DNA of 64,000 bases from Isoetes taiwanensis (taxonomy: Eukaryota; Streptophyta; Lycopodiopsida; Isoetales; Isoetaceae): the NCBI GenBank assembly GCA_021234155.1, contig JAJEKV010000077.1:5383091-5447090 (forward strand), in the 5' to 3' direction. The notes under the pieces are model-generated. The model ran no database searches, had not been told where the DNA came from, and saw only the letters and a program-made list of their open reading frames with translations. The position numbers and the translations under genes were made by a program. This document shows positions 22,132-34,700 of the stretch, in pieces (position 1 is the first letter of the stretch; each line of letters starts with the position of its first letter).

Positions 22132-25100
22132 CTAGGCCTTGGAATTTGCAGCTGCTGCTTCTTCTAAACGCTTCCAGGTTTCTTCTCTTTTCTTTTTTGC
22201 TTCTTTTTCTTTCTCAAAATTCTCGTAGTGCCTTGTCTCGCATTGTTTAAAGAGATCAGGATCCATTTCCAAAAATATTTTTCGTACATTCATTGTTAGC
22301 CCATTCACTGGCTGACTCCAATGTTCTTTAACGTTCTTCTCCAATGAGCTAAATATGATTGGCAAAATTACCTCTCTGTTTTGAGCTATCAAGTTCACAA
22401 TATGGTCATTATTCCAGAGGAAAAGAGCTCGTTCTGACACCTGCCAAAATTGAGTAAAACAATGAGATTTCCTGGTGGCTAGTAAATAACTTAGCAGTGG
22501 ATGCACTGAGTTTGATCTGCAATCACAGTAACTTAATTAATGCCACTTAAGCGCAAGCTGGGGCCAACATTGACATTGGTATAAATATTCATTAGCCAAA
22601 TATACAACTGGCAGTGAACGGCTAAGTACATAGTCAGGTATATCTTGGTCTTCGGAGCATCTGGATTGCTGCTCATACTCATGTATTTGAGTATTCGATA
22701 ACAAAGACGAGTCAACTATTGCCTATAGCTCTTCACAACCAGATGTCAACAATCAATTCTAGGAACTGAGAAAACATATAACACTTTTTTGACTGTCTGA
22801 CATGCTTGCATTCCATAATTCCCATTTCTTTCAAATATATGTTGCTTTTGTGAAGAGATCTCATAACGCTTCCCATTTAGGGGCACAGATCAGGTGCCTT
22901 GAACTCTGATATTTATCCTTCAATTCAACTTCACCAGCATAGGAGCATATCATCCCAAAAGTGTGTCTGTTTTGTCTGGGAATCTACTTCCTCGATTACC
23001 TTTATATCCAGTTTCAGAAAATTGTGATACACTAGTACCAGCTTCATGTGCAGCACGATTCGATGAAAGGGCATAAAATTTTGCGTGTGCATGTTCTTTA
23101 ACATATCATGCAAACATATTCAATTTTTTTCTTGTATTAGAGGTAACACAGATCAACGGTTGTGGAAATAGTTCTTGGTTTCAAAAAATTGCCTGCATGT
23201 CTCTTCATCTTCTCCTTCAGTAGAATTTCAAAGGCAATCATAGCAGCCACGTTGCTATATTTTAAAAAGCCTAGCATTCCAAAACCGGACTTCCACTCCT
23301 AGCATCATTTAACTTCTACAATGTCCATTACGGGATTTGAACCCGTGTCTTCATATATTAAACACGATCTCTTAACCCTTATTAGACCAAAGGGATGATA
23401 AAACAAAATTTTGCATTACATAGGGCAAGAAAGCAAGTTGCTGTTGATGAACTGTTGTTTTTCCCTGCATTCATGTCAGACACCTTCATTCTCGATTAAA
23501 TCTATGATATCCACAACAGCAAGTGTTGAAAAGAAAACAACAAACTCCGTAATCATCCCCAAGAGCTGCATAGTCAAACTAGATGTGCTTGAGGCAATAA
23601 TCGAGACCTCAAATATGATGGCCCAAAATCTCCTGTCCCATCTGTGACAACTTAAAAGATGTACATCTGAACAAAATGAATTATGTTACCAGATGTCACT
23701 GTCATATCCTCACACCAAATGAAGATTTAGCAATAACAAAGAGACTTGCAGGATACAGTTTATATCATTATCCTTCAGTCCATTTTGCAACCTAAGACGC
23801 CATATCAAAAAGGTGCTGAACTGCATCATCATAAACAAACAAGGATAGACAATGGCAGAACACAATTTCTTTGCAGGAAAATAACATGCACTAAATGTAT
23901 CGGCCACATTGAAAGGAAGAGGAGGAGTTTATGTACACCTTGTGGAGCACAATTAGACTAAAGGTGACTTAAAGTTGCTGTTTCTTGTCCCTATGTGGCA
24001 TCTGCTGATCATAAATATTCCCATAGCCTTCTAATTATCCAATCATATGGTATACCTCATACTTGTTATGGCCAAAAAGCTCCATTCACAATAATAAACA
24101 GAATGGCACTTTTATCAGTTATATGGTGCCATTTACTTAATCTTAGTCGATGATGTTCTTTATAATATATATAAATTACCACAATTTAGTAAGCAGCCAG
24201 AAGAAATGAATAAAATGTGTTACATGCTAAAATCAAAACTCTCACCTGAAAATGTGGGCTGTTTATGCTCTGGGAAATTCTCTGGAAAAGAGGAACCATG
24301 CATTTCTGAAACTCCTCTGGTTTGGTTGCCTCGAGGAGTTCTTCCAATTCATTCAAAAATAAGACCTCCTTTGGACTATTTGTCACAGGCCAATACTTCA
24401 ACAAACCTCTAATAACATTTTCTGCCAACTTAGGATCTTTCTCCACAAACTGGGTAGTACAATATGCAAGCTGTTGATGGTATGCAAGCAATGACTTGGG
24501 TTTATGAAGTGGGATTAGCACTTTATTTAGGAATTGCTTATGTTCATCTTTCAAGGGCAATGCAAAACCATTGATGATACTTCCTAAAACCTCTAACAGC
24601 TCTGCTATGCCATTGTGCTTTTCAGTCTCAAAACAAAGTGGATAAGGGCGTTGTTGATAGCTTTATGCAAAAATGGGCGATATGCCATAAATTTCCCATA
24701 GATGCGATGCAAGATCGTCTTCAAGTATTCCCTTTCTCTAGGATCCTCTGATTCAAATAGCTTCAATATTTTAATGATGAAATTCTGGTCCATGTATTTT
24801 GATGCAATCTTTGAATCTGTGTCCGTAGAAATAATAAACCTCAAAAGGAACTCATATACTACTTGAAGGTGCGGCCATGCTGGATCTAGTGTAGGCTCCT
24901 CCTCTTCCACATCAATATTGCTGTCACCACCTGTAGAATCATATGGAGGGGGTGGAAATGACTGAAGAGGTTGGCTGCCACCATTTTAGTTAGCTCTTCA
25001 ACTGCAGCTTCACTAAACTTTCCACCCCAGAAGTAATATAATCCACAAGCTCCAGCAAGTTCTGCCTTTTAGTATCTTTTTCTTTTGTATTTTTACTAGG

Positions 25101-25471
25101 ATCAGTAAAATCAAATAATTGGCTACAAAAATTGAGCTTTTTGATAAAAAGTGCTTGTCTATCTGCAGCTGGAACGTCTCTCATAGAAGGAAGGTTTTCA
25201 ACAGGTAATCGCACACTCTTCGAGTGTGATGACCTTTCTTTAGTATGCCTGGTGGTGGAGGTGGCTGGATTAATGTTTGCAAAAGGAAAGAGAATTTTCA
25301 TGGCATATTAGTAGGAACTCTGGAGCCCAACCCTTTCGTAGTACTACCTTCAGGAGGAGTTGATGGGGTTGTTTGGCCTGTTTGTGATCCATCTCCTGAA
25401 GCTGTAGCTCCTTCACTGCCCTCACTCTTTGACCCCTTCCTCCCAAACTTTTTATGCTTTAAATTCATCAT
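22132..25471 (-). CDS. Protein phosphatase 2A B' (B56) regulatory subunit, with apparent frameshifts
   Basis: Two exons. Exon 1 runs from ATG 25471 to 24246, exon 2 from 22440 to stop 22132, with a 1.8-kb GT..AG intron placed in [15 protein letters not shown]'/B56 landmarks in order: [143 protein letters not shown] and the [12 protein letters not shown] tail. The HEAT-like solenoid selects substrates for PP2A. Four one-base shifts break exon 1: near 25296; in CCCC 25025-25028; in AAA 24956-24958; in AAAA 24630-24633. The last three are each healed by one extra base in a homopolymer, which favours consensus error or recent decay over ancient decay. Family call is secure; integrity is not. Confidence 0.9.
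23320..23398 (-). repeat. tRNA-like (SINE-type) element in the PP2A intron
   Basis: On the minus strand a box-A-like TGGTCTAATAAGG and a box-B GGTTCAAATCC are spaced as in a polymerase III promoter, followed by CGTAATGGA. The 5' acceptor half does not pair with the 3' half and the anticodon arm is irregular, so it is not a functional tRNA. A tRNA-derived SINE head or an old tRNA pseudogene would both fit. Confidence 0.5.
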
Positions 25472-26160
25472 TTAATCTGTATACATTTTAGGCTTTCCAG
25501 ATTGGTTTACACTCTATATTCAAGCTCACAATGCCATCATTTGCCTGATATAAAAATCACGGGAGGAAACCCTCCCCTGCAAATGATACAAATATTTATC
25601 CTTCCGATTTCTACAACTCCATTTCAAAATGACCAAAAGGAATGACCTTATTACATACCTGTCAATCAGGTTCTAGGTATTCAAAGATTTGTAGTGTGCG
25701 AAATCTTCTCATCAAAATTTGAGATCTTATCGTGTGGCACGACTTGAAGATTGCCACATGAAATCGGTGCAGGAGAGGATCTCGGACACCAATCCCTGGA
25801 AGAGGGCGTTTGGGCGCAAAGGGGTTGCCAATTGTAGACGGTCCAGATGGAAGGTCCATTACATCGCACGGTTGACTTATATATTTCATAATATTCCTTT
25901 CAATTTACATTTAATTTTGATTTTATCGGAGACTATAAAAAAAAAACTAGTAATGCTGGGCAAACGTTGGAAACCTCTCAACAATACGTGGTCTTTATTG
26001 AGATGAGGTCTTTTCTCACACATGCAAACTTATGAATGATTTGCTATAGTTGCTATAGGATCAAATGCATGCTGAAGCAAAAACAAACAATTTACCAACA
26101 TAGCACATTGTTGGAAGCAAAAAGCTACCAAAGCACGCTCACAGGAATTAGTACATACTA
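25472..26160. promoter_or_regulatory. 5' flank of the PP2A B' gene (5' UTR/promoter expected)
   Basis: Region directly upstream of the PP2A start on the minus strand. No coding signal on that strand apart from short frames at 25662-25889. I cannot point to a defined TATA box or transcription start; the assignment rests on position only. Confidence 0.3.
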
Positions 26161-26700
26161 TTACTATACATACTAGGAACGTGTGCCCGGCAATGCCGGG
26201 CATTACTCAAGATGTGTGGAATGCGTTTCGGGCATTATTCGAGGATGTGTAAAATGTGTACTGGGCATTATTTGAGGATGTGTAAATGCACTTAGAGTAA
26301 TGGATCTTCTCCTAGGTTAAAATCCTTAGAAAATATGTTTAAAACCTTAACACATAAAGATATGTTATATAAAAAGTTAGCATATACAATACAATGGATA
26401 ATAGGTGAAAAAGCATATCAACTAATCAAAAGATACTACTATTGAGTTAGAGAGTTTAGCTGTGATGTGTAGTTCGGTTGTAAATCAGTGAGTTTTTAGA
26501 ATTAAGTTGCCTACACTAAAATATGTTCATTTAGATAATGTGTTATACACATTTAAATTAAATCAAATTCCATGTTATTGAGACAAAAGGACATGGAACA
26601 CTATACACTTGAATTCGATCTCGCAGAAGGATCATAAAATGACTTAAGTCTAATAACACACGGGGGGTGACTCCGGGCATCGAGAGCTGTTGGATAGGCA
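26160..26700. other. No gene seen; GC hairpin at a possible element edge
   Basis: At about 26181-26201 the sequence TGCCCGGCAATGCCGGGCA forms a short perfect stem in AT-rich DNA, directly after ACTAGGAACG. Similar GC stems after CTAG mark one end of some plant DNA transposons. The other end was not found. Confidence 0.25.
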
Positions 26701-27005
26701 TATTCACCCTAAATTCCTTAATCTACACCGTACATAAAGTTCCTCGTTTGTGGGATATGCATGTACACAATTTGCTATACTGTATAACAAGATTTGCAAA
26801 ATACACTAAGATTTAAGGTAATATACTACATGGTGTTGATTTTGTACATGCGAAACATAATTTTAGGGGGCTCTGCCCCACGCCACCATTTTAGGGGCTC
26901 TCATCGCCTAACGTCCCCCCGTGTGAATATTCACCCAAACCAAAGGGGGTTTTCAAGGGGATTTAATTTTAGGGTGTTGAATGTAATGGTTTGTTTTTGG
27001 CCCCT
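26700..27005 (+). repeat. Dispersed repeat, copy A
   Basis: About 300 bp matching 29440-29725 in the same orientation. Shared blocks: CCGTACATA, CCTCGTTTGTGGG, ATATGCATGTA, TACTGTAT, TTTTGTACATG, CCCCCCGTGTGAATAT, CACCCAAACCAAAGGGGGTT. It has no coding capacity. Confidence 0.8.
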
Positions 27006-28500
27006 TCGGGGCCTTAAAAATTGACGAACGAACTACAAAACATTTATATAGTATTGTATCATATGTGGTGTTGTATCAAAAAAATATTTGGACCCAAATT
27101 GTAATGATGTCGTAGATATATTTAAACAGGCATTTCTATGATAAAATTTACAATAAGCAAGTAGACTAAAAAATTAAAGTAATTGTAAGGTGACATTAGA
27201 ATACAAAGGAAACCTACATGCAAAATGCCAAGGAAAATGCATTTATACTTGGAACGTCCCTATATAGCAGCATTTCATATGCTAAACATCATATGCTAAA
27301 CATCTGTTTAGGAAATGGACCCATGAAGAATCTCACATTTGCTTAAATCACTAAATTGGACCAAGTCAAGTCACAACGATACCAACTAAGCAACCACAAT
27401 CGATAACAGAAAGAAAGAAATGTGCGCCAATGTCATTATTTAGGGTATAACAAGTAAGGACCATAGGCCAACATGTTGTTATGAAATGTAAATTTGTAGA
27501 TACATGTATTGCCAATACATGGCAGCCTGATTAGTACATTTATAAAGCTTTTGAATACATCATCTGGAATATGCATACATTTATAAAGCTTTTGAATACA
27601 TCATCTGGAATATGCATACAGCTCATGGTTTTCCTTGTAAGAGTTAATAGAAGCGAAAGGCATAAAATGACATCATTCTTTGGCCCGATGAAAGTAGAGC
27701 AAGTGAATACACGGGAAGGAAAAAAACAAATTGACCTAGCAAAATAAGTTACACATACAATAACAAAAACAATTATATTTAATGTTCAGTAAGTTGCAGA
27801 AGAGGAGAGCTTACCTAAAGTGATGCTTCCATAGCCGAGCTTCATCCCCTGCATCATGAAACCTCTCTACCGCCCTTTGATTGCATATGGATATGTGGCA
27901 CAAAAACTTTTTTACGAGAATAAGTGCGTCTTGGTAGATAATGATGGATTAAAGCACATTGAAAAATCTTGGTGGCATGTATCACAATTTGCAAATAGGC
28001 ACAACTAAAAAAAGCACACCATGTAACTGAACTACTTTGGTGAGCATGGTGACATCGATTCTCAATGTGTTGTTGAATACGGATGAATTCTAGCTTGCAC
28101 CTTCAAAATGTAGGCTTAAACCCGAAAACATGTAATCCTCATTTCTAAAACATTATATCACAACTGAGATTTTTTTACCACAATTAACTTGATTTGCTTC
28201 CCATTTCTCTGTAGCTTATTTCCCCAAGCATAGACATGTTCCACAGTGTTTCATATGGCAATATATGAAGAGAGCTTGTGTTACTGGACTTGTGAGTTGA
28301 GCTTTTCCTTGTGACAAGAACATTAGCATTCAAGCCAATAACACTAGCATTACGAATCCTATCTCTTTTCGAACTTGTTCAGTTTATTCCATCCACACCT
28401 ACATATCATAGCATCTATCACAGTTCACAATGTCTAATGATAAAATTAGTTTCAGCATATCTGTTACGAATTTTCCTTCACATAAGAATCAGCAATGGGC
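27006..28500. other. No gene seen; 41-bp tandem duplication
   Basis: AT-rich. A perfect tandem duplication of a 41-bp unit beginning TACATTTATAAAGC occupies 27535-27616. The frame at 28311-28586 has no recognised domain. Confidence 0.5.
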
Positions 28501-28505
28501 ACTAT

Positions 28506-29098
28506 TTATGCACGGTGGGTCATTATAAGAAAAGGAAGACCACAATCATATCCATCGTAATGCCCTACTTGTGGGCGATTTATTAACCCCTGTTGCTCCA
28601 TGGAGCAGGATTTAGCTCTTGCTCGCATTTTTCCAAAGCCACGCTCCCGCTTCTCATCGACAATTTCTTCATCGCATACTCTCTCTTTTCTTCTTAGATC
28701 TTCAATTCCAATCGGTCTAGAAGATCCGCCCAAACTATTCAAATGGAACATTGAATTCGTTTTCGATTTCTCTCAATCCTTTTTACCACTTACGCCATAG
28801 TTGGTCTCCTTGAACTTGAAAGCCTTACACATCTTGCAGCAATTTCGCCATATCATTTAAAGCATCCATATTCGCAGGCTTTTTTACTTTTGGATCACAG
28901 ACCGTCATAGCTTTACCTTGTTTTACCAACGGAATAGCCCAATCTACAATATTTGGAGGATGATACTGTACGTCAATAGCATTTCTTCCACTCATAATCT
29001 CAAGCAGAAGAATTCCAAAACTAAATACATCTGTTTATGTGCTCAAATAACTAGGAGTAACATAACACGGATCTAAATAACCCATTGTTAGGCTCAGT
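28506..29098 (-). pseudogene. CRINKLY4-like serine/threonine kinase fragment
   Basis: The minus strand reads TMGYLDPCYVTPSYLST, then an in-frame TAA (29035-29037) where relatives have Lys, then TDVFSFGILLLEIMSGRNAID, VQYHPPNIVDWAIPLVKQGK and CDPKVKKPAN. This is subdomains VIII-X of the kinase C-lobe; GYLDPCYVTP and VDWAIPL are typical of plant CR4-related kinase-like proteins. A further stop follows QDV near 28826, and the Ser-rich tail (28751-28506, LGGSSRPIGIEDLRR) appears in another frame. The N-lobe and the catalytic HRD and DFG loops are absent in the window. It is a truncated pseudogene. Confidence 0.85.
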
Positions 29099-29320
29099 CC
29101 ATCGCGGAGGCACCCACTTGTTGCTATTTCGATTCACTGGACACAAATCTGACCCAATCAGGCTATTCCGGCTAAAAAATTAAGGGCACCCTAAAACACC
29201 CTTGATGGAAGAACCCTAAAGCATTAGCTCTCGAGCTTTGCATGCCACCAATCAGATTTCATCTTATTTTTAATGGGTTAAACCATTGGCTAAGTGCCAT
29301 AAAAAATAAGGAAAGCGTAT

Positions 29321-29430
29321 GCACACTCTAGATGTACGCATTAGTACATTCACACGAATACATCATGAAATCATAGCAAAACCATATAAAAAAGAGTATA
29401 AAAATACAACAAGAACCCCCTGTTATTATG
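29321..29430 (+). repeat. Direct repeat, left copy (pair with 31637-31746)
   Basis: About 110 bp matching 31637-31746: GCAC..CTCTAGATGTA, ATGAAATCAT, AAAACCAT, GTATAAAA, and AACCCCCTGTTATTATG at the end. The pair brackets 2.2 kb containing dispersed repeat B and the TMEM53-like fragment. Confidence 0.7.
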
Positions 29431-29439
29431 CCCTTTATT

Positions 29440-29725
29440 CCAAGATCTGGACCGTACATAGCGATCCTCGTTTGTGGGGTATGCATGTATAAATTTAAGT
29501 ATACTGTATATTAAAGTTTACAAAATACTATAAGGTTTGAAAGAATATACTTAATAGTGTTAATTTTGTACATGTATTGTAAATATATTTTTGGGGCTCT
29601 CGCTGCCCTACGTAACCCCCCGTGTGAATATGCACCCAAACCAAAGGGGGTTTAAGGGGGATTTTAATTTAAATGTGTGAAATGCAATGGTTTATGTTAA
29701 TAATGTTAATGGTAGTTGTGTGTTA
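29440..29725 (+). repeat. Dispersed repeat, copy B
   Basis: Second copy of the repeat at 26700-27005, diverged by substitutions and indels. Confidence 0.8.
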
Positions 29726-29814
29726 ATTGTTATATTAAAAAAAATTTTGGGCATAGGTAAACTTTATGGGTGTAAACATTAATTACTAAAAAGCACAATA
29801 ACATCAAGACAAAC

Positions 29815-29930
29815 AAATCATTTCCATTGCATACCAAGAGCCGCCGAAATATACGCAAACTGTTATAAAAAAATCATTTCCATTGCATACCAAGAGCCGC
29901 CGAAATATACGCAAACAAACTGTTATAAAA
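29815..29930 (+). repeat. Two-copy tandem repeat, 56-bp period
   Basis: Two adjacent, nearly identical units beginning AAATCATTTCC at 29815 and 29871; the second has four extra bases (AAAC) before CTGTTATAAAA. Confidence 0.9.
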
Positions 29931-30020
29931 TGGGCAAAACAACAATAACATCATAAGGTTTTGAAGGGGGGCCATGGCGTCCAATATGAAGCCGATTACC
30001 ACTTAAAGAACATGATCATT

Positions 30021-31293
30021 TTATCTGAGGCTGCCTCTTTTAAAAAGGCTGGACCACATTTTCGGATGGAAACTCTCCGCGTAACTCTGGAATAGATGAT
30101 GTCCTGCTTGAAGGTTCTCATGTTTACTATAAGCTAATATCATAGCAATGAATCTCATGTTATTTATGGCTTCAAATTGTTGAGTAGCAATGCTCCTTTT
30201 TCCCAAGAAGGCTGCTGAAAAAATCGATGCCCACACCGGAGCATTTTAAGAGCCTTATTATTCTAGAAAAGAATCAAAATAGGCCATTTGATAATTGTAA
30301 CATACTTTTTCTTTACCGCTAAATCCTAAGAATAAAACGAGGCGTCTTTGATATGGACATACATGACACTTGAAACACGGGAAATATGGACATACAAGAG
30401 ACTTGAAACACACGAAATCCTCAACATAACAACACTCACAGTTTGCGGTAGTAAGAATCAAGCCTCAGAACTCAATGGACTTTGTTCAGGATGAAAGAAA
30501 CAAACACAATGAGTACAACCTTTACTTCAAATATCAACACGGAAAAGCTCACTAATACTTGACAAAGCATGCAAAGAGGAATACTATCAGTTAAGCAGAT
30601 AATACAACACAATAGCAAGGTAAAAACATACACGGGGATGCGGATGCGCTCACAGTGCGGAATCAACCACACAACCTGTTCCAGAACAACGTCATATCTG
30701 TAAAGTGCAAACTTAGTGATCAACTGGTGGCAGCTTATGGAGTTTACTAGTGGTTTCCTTTAACCACGTTGAAAGACCTTGACACACAAGAGGTCGCTCA
30801 TAGGAAGCACAAAAAGTAACAACATTGATTCCTCGGCATTGTACCAATCGCATATTTGTTGAGATGCTTGTTTGGATCCAAGCCACCCTAACAAGACCAT
30901 TGTTGCTACCTCTTTGCCATGACCTTTTTCATCAATTTGTGCTTGTTTTACATCAAAACACCACTTTGAAATAACAATGCAGCATCGAGCTACATTGCCG
31001 AAATGGGAATAGCGGATGCAAAGAAAAGCTCTTCTTCGAAAAAGCTCTCGAACATGAAACCCCTCCTGCGGGTAGTATCCTTGAATGAATAACCACGAAA
31101 CGGCCGGAGATGGCAATCCTGGTCTATGAGCGGTAGAGATTATTCTCGGCTTGAAAGTGAAGGTGCACACATTGCACAACAAAGGAAAACAGAATACACT
31201 TGAATTGTTGGAGCTCAATCCAAACTTTGGTGTCTCAATCGCCAACAATGAATTTACAATTAATCTCCTATGACTACACATTGATTTCGGCAT
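30021..31293 (-). pseudogene. TMEM53-like (DUF829) protein, partial and broken
   Basis: Three pieces on the minus strand. The first (from ATG 31293) has an N-terminal 120 residues without clear match, then VATMVLLGWLGSKQ, DWYNAEESMLLLFVLPMSDLL, the start of the plant TMEM53/DUF829 hydrolase-like fold, which then shifts frame into LSTWLKE. A short piece near 30690-30635 reads GCVVDSAL and AHPHP, where relatives have GCVVDSAPVA.PDP. The third (30236 down) reads VWASIFSAAFLGKRSIATQ, matching the VWA-GFSAAFLKK segment, behind an acceptor-like TCCG|GTGTGG context. The C-terminal half with the catalytic-like YIYS..D..P segment is not found; the region below 30 kb is repeats. Probably a truncated pseudogene. 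Its function in plants is poorly known. Confidence 0.72.
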
Positions 31294-31636
31294 AAAAGCT
31301 CGATCTCTTCATCGAAAGGACAAGAGTAAAACTTTAGTTTTGGTGAGCTGCTTCAACTTTCTAAACCGCGTAAAACGATAGGCACCCGAAAGTGTAAGAG
31401 CAAAGGGGGCGCATGGGATGCTCCGAGGCAAAGGGGACTAAGAAGAACGGCCTTGCCGCCCTTGCCTTGTCTCGACGGAGTAGGCGTTTCCCAAACCCTA
31501 TGTTTTGTTCTCTCATGAGAAACGGGTTTTCGTTATAAGCCGTTGGATTTTTGAATTAAAAGAGGGCTTTCTTTATAAGCCCTCTCGATCTTAACCATTG
31601 AAACAAAAATTGCACGAATTGCATGCAAAAACTTGG

Positions 31637-31746
31637 TGCACTCTAGATGTACTGATTAGTATGCCTCGTGCAATACGCCCATGAAATCATATGAAAACCA
31701 TGCCAAAAAGCGTATAAAATCACAAAAAAAACCCCCTGTTATAATG
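31637..31746 (+). repeat. Direct repeat, right copy (pair with 29321-29430)
   Basis: See the left copy; ends AACCCCCTGTTATAATG. Confidence 0.7.
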
Positions 31747-31749
31747 CTA

Positions 31750-34700
31750 CATATGGAGACATTGACTGTCGTAATTTAACAAACATCTGTATTTTAGAGA
31801 GCAATATGACTGATAGTTTTATCTTCCTAATGCATGAGACAATAGTTGTATGAAGACCTTGTAGACAAATTCAAACTAATTACTATGAAACTTGTCACCA
31901 TGTATACATATTTCACAAACATCACGTCTAATAAATTCCCCACTTTTCCACTGCCTCCATGTTAGCCTAATGTCTGCTTATATGACATGATTTACAGCAG
32001 GAGCCATACCTATTCTACCATGATCGTGATTCAAATATTCATACCTGTTCTATCACAACCGAAAGAGCAAGGCCTGTGAGAGTAGTCCAGTTTCCAAGCT
32101 CTGGTGGTAAGGAGCGTGTAGAGCTGTTGCAATGCATGATATTTAGTGCTTGCTTCTCAACTTGCTGATGCATGCTAATACAACATGCTCATGAACTACC
32201 ATAAATAATCTAGAATTCTACCTTAGAAGGGGAGTCCAGCTCCTTCTTGAACCTCCTTTAGCAAAAGCCCATGTTTACGACAAGAAGTCAAAAAGCTCAA
32301 AGCCACTGAAAATCTAAAGGCCAAAAAATCTGCAAAGAAATCTAACAATGGAGCAGTTCAATCCCTGATGCTTCAATCGAAAGTTGCGTATTTGAGTCAC
32401 CTCCTAAATCTACCAAATTCGCCTCTCGCACTGCTGCTTTAGCCCCAATTATGTCTGCTCTAGGATCTGTTGCAAGATATGCCAAGAAAAAAGCCCTGAT
32501 AAGAAGGTTATTAAGACGAAGATTGTGGCCATAAAAGTTGTAAAAATTGTAGATCGATACCAAATCAAGCATTGCAAATTGCAAACATTGTGAACTTTAC
32601 AGACAAAATGCTCGTGACATAATAGCCTTCCAAAAAAAAGAGCGTTCAAGTTCTTTTAAGAATGCCTACCTACTCAGACATGCAAACGCATTAACTATCT
32701 ATCTATTAACTGCAAAAATAGACCCTTACCTCCACCATAGTGCAAGACATGATGGAATCCAACTCCACAAAAACATGAACCATGTTTTTTATTCCAAAAT
32801 CGCAAAGAAATCGAACATTGCATCAAAAGCGGATGCATTACTTTGATGATAAAAGAACTTGCTCAACAATGAGTTATCAAAGAGCAAGTGGAAGGCCATA
32901 CCTTGTAGTCCCTTAGCAGTCCTCTTAGTCCCTCCAAAACATTCATTAGTCTGGTCTCTAGCAATACTGAGCAACTTGACAACCTATATATGTGATGCAG
33001 AAGGTTAATAAAAATTCATCCTAGACTACCTGCACCTTAAGTTTTCTCTCCTGGTTATACTGCATGCACCATATTGCAACTTCTCTCTCCTGGTTGTACT
33101 GCTGGTTAAGAAAAGCCAAAACTTATTGCAAATGATGAAGACTTGAGTAAAAAATAAAAACTACATATAAACTACACAGATTTAGACATTCTAGTTACCA
33201 TACCTTTTCAGGAAATGATTTATTGTTGTAGAATTGGACAGAGAGAAGGCCTTTCAAGAATAGAGTTATCAAGATGATGCACTCAGAATCCTAAAAGCAA
33301 ATAATAAATTAGTTGTGTCTATGGAATGTAAGCAAAAACATGCAGGATGGACACATGATACACAAAAAATAACATCATGCAAAAGCATAGAAAGTGGAGC
33401 TTGTAGCAGAAGCGGAGTACCTTCTGAAAGCTGCTTTCATATATCAAGAATGCCATAAAAGTGCATTTATCTGGTTATAATCACTCTATATTAAGCAAAA
33501 ATATAAGGATCATGTAAAAGAAGAAGATGCTTGCATATTGAAAAATGTCTTGATGCATTGGACTTCTGCAAAAAAAGGATCAGGTCTATCAGAAGCATTT
33601 ATGGATAAGAACTTACTAATAGATCTTCTGCCTGGTTTTGAAGTAGAAGAAGATGTGAGCATAGAAGCCAGCACCATGTTTGAAGAAGGTGAAGCTGGAG
33701 AATGGCTAAAAGAAGAACTGACTCTTGAGGCCACTTCAAAAAGATGTATGCTCCAGAAAACTGTGAGGAAAGTCTTCTTTAAAATGCCAATTTCAAAGCT
33801 CAAAAATAAAAATAAAAAATTGTTACCTGACAACAATTGTTTCAAAAAATTGTTGTTGTATTATAGAGTTGTTGCTTTTCTGAAGCTTGGTTGTTGCAAG
33901 CAAGCTTCAAAGAACTGCCATCAGATTTTGGAATCTCTGCGCGGATGCCAAGGAAGAAAAACAAATGGTTACCCTGATCATAGAAAATGAACGGAAGCAT
34001 ATATTATGTGCCTTCACCCATTCTCCTTTTACACCTTAACCCGGAACGGAACAGAGGTATCGATATCCCGGCCATATCAGGATTTGAGCTAAACTGCAAC
34101 TCTCCCCCCAAATTTGTCTTCCTTTCTTGAAAAATGAAAACGGCATTCCCATTGCAAGGCATCGCGCAAAACACAATGCCTTTTGCAGCTTTGGGTTTTC
34201 CGGCTTTCTTTTGGATCGGGGTTTCTCTTCTGAATACGAAATAGGTAAAGAAGGGCAGCTTTGAAAAGTAGAGAAACTTGATTCAAATTGGCAATGAATG
34301 CCCCGCACCTGCAACCGAACGCATTGATTGCAAAACCTTGCATCCCGCAAGGGGACCCGCAAAGGGAGAGGGAACGCCGCATGCGGCGTTACATGCGGCG
34401 TTCTTTGGCACAAAAACCAACGCCCTCTCATTTTAAAAAAGAAGATAGTGATATATATATTGACGTTGATATAGGAAAAGAACCAGTTTGTTGGTATTAC
34501 TAGAATTAGATCCTTTAACGTGAAATATGAATAACAATCTAGGATGCATAAAAAAAAATGTAAAGAATGTGAGGCATGTATAAAGAGCAGGTAATTTCAT
34601 CATGGTTTAGTTAATCTTAGATCAACTGGTCTGAAAGCACAACAAGACAATAAATATTAGATTTTTTTTTGTAAATCTCTTAAGCTCTGCAATTTTTGGA

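Noticed and set aside
23320-23398. Functional tRNA gene
   Set aside because: Acceptor halves do not pair and the anticodon arm is irregular.
25245-25475. 76-codon plus-strand frame starting with a Gly-rich run
   Set aside because: Antisense of PP2A B' exon 1.
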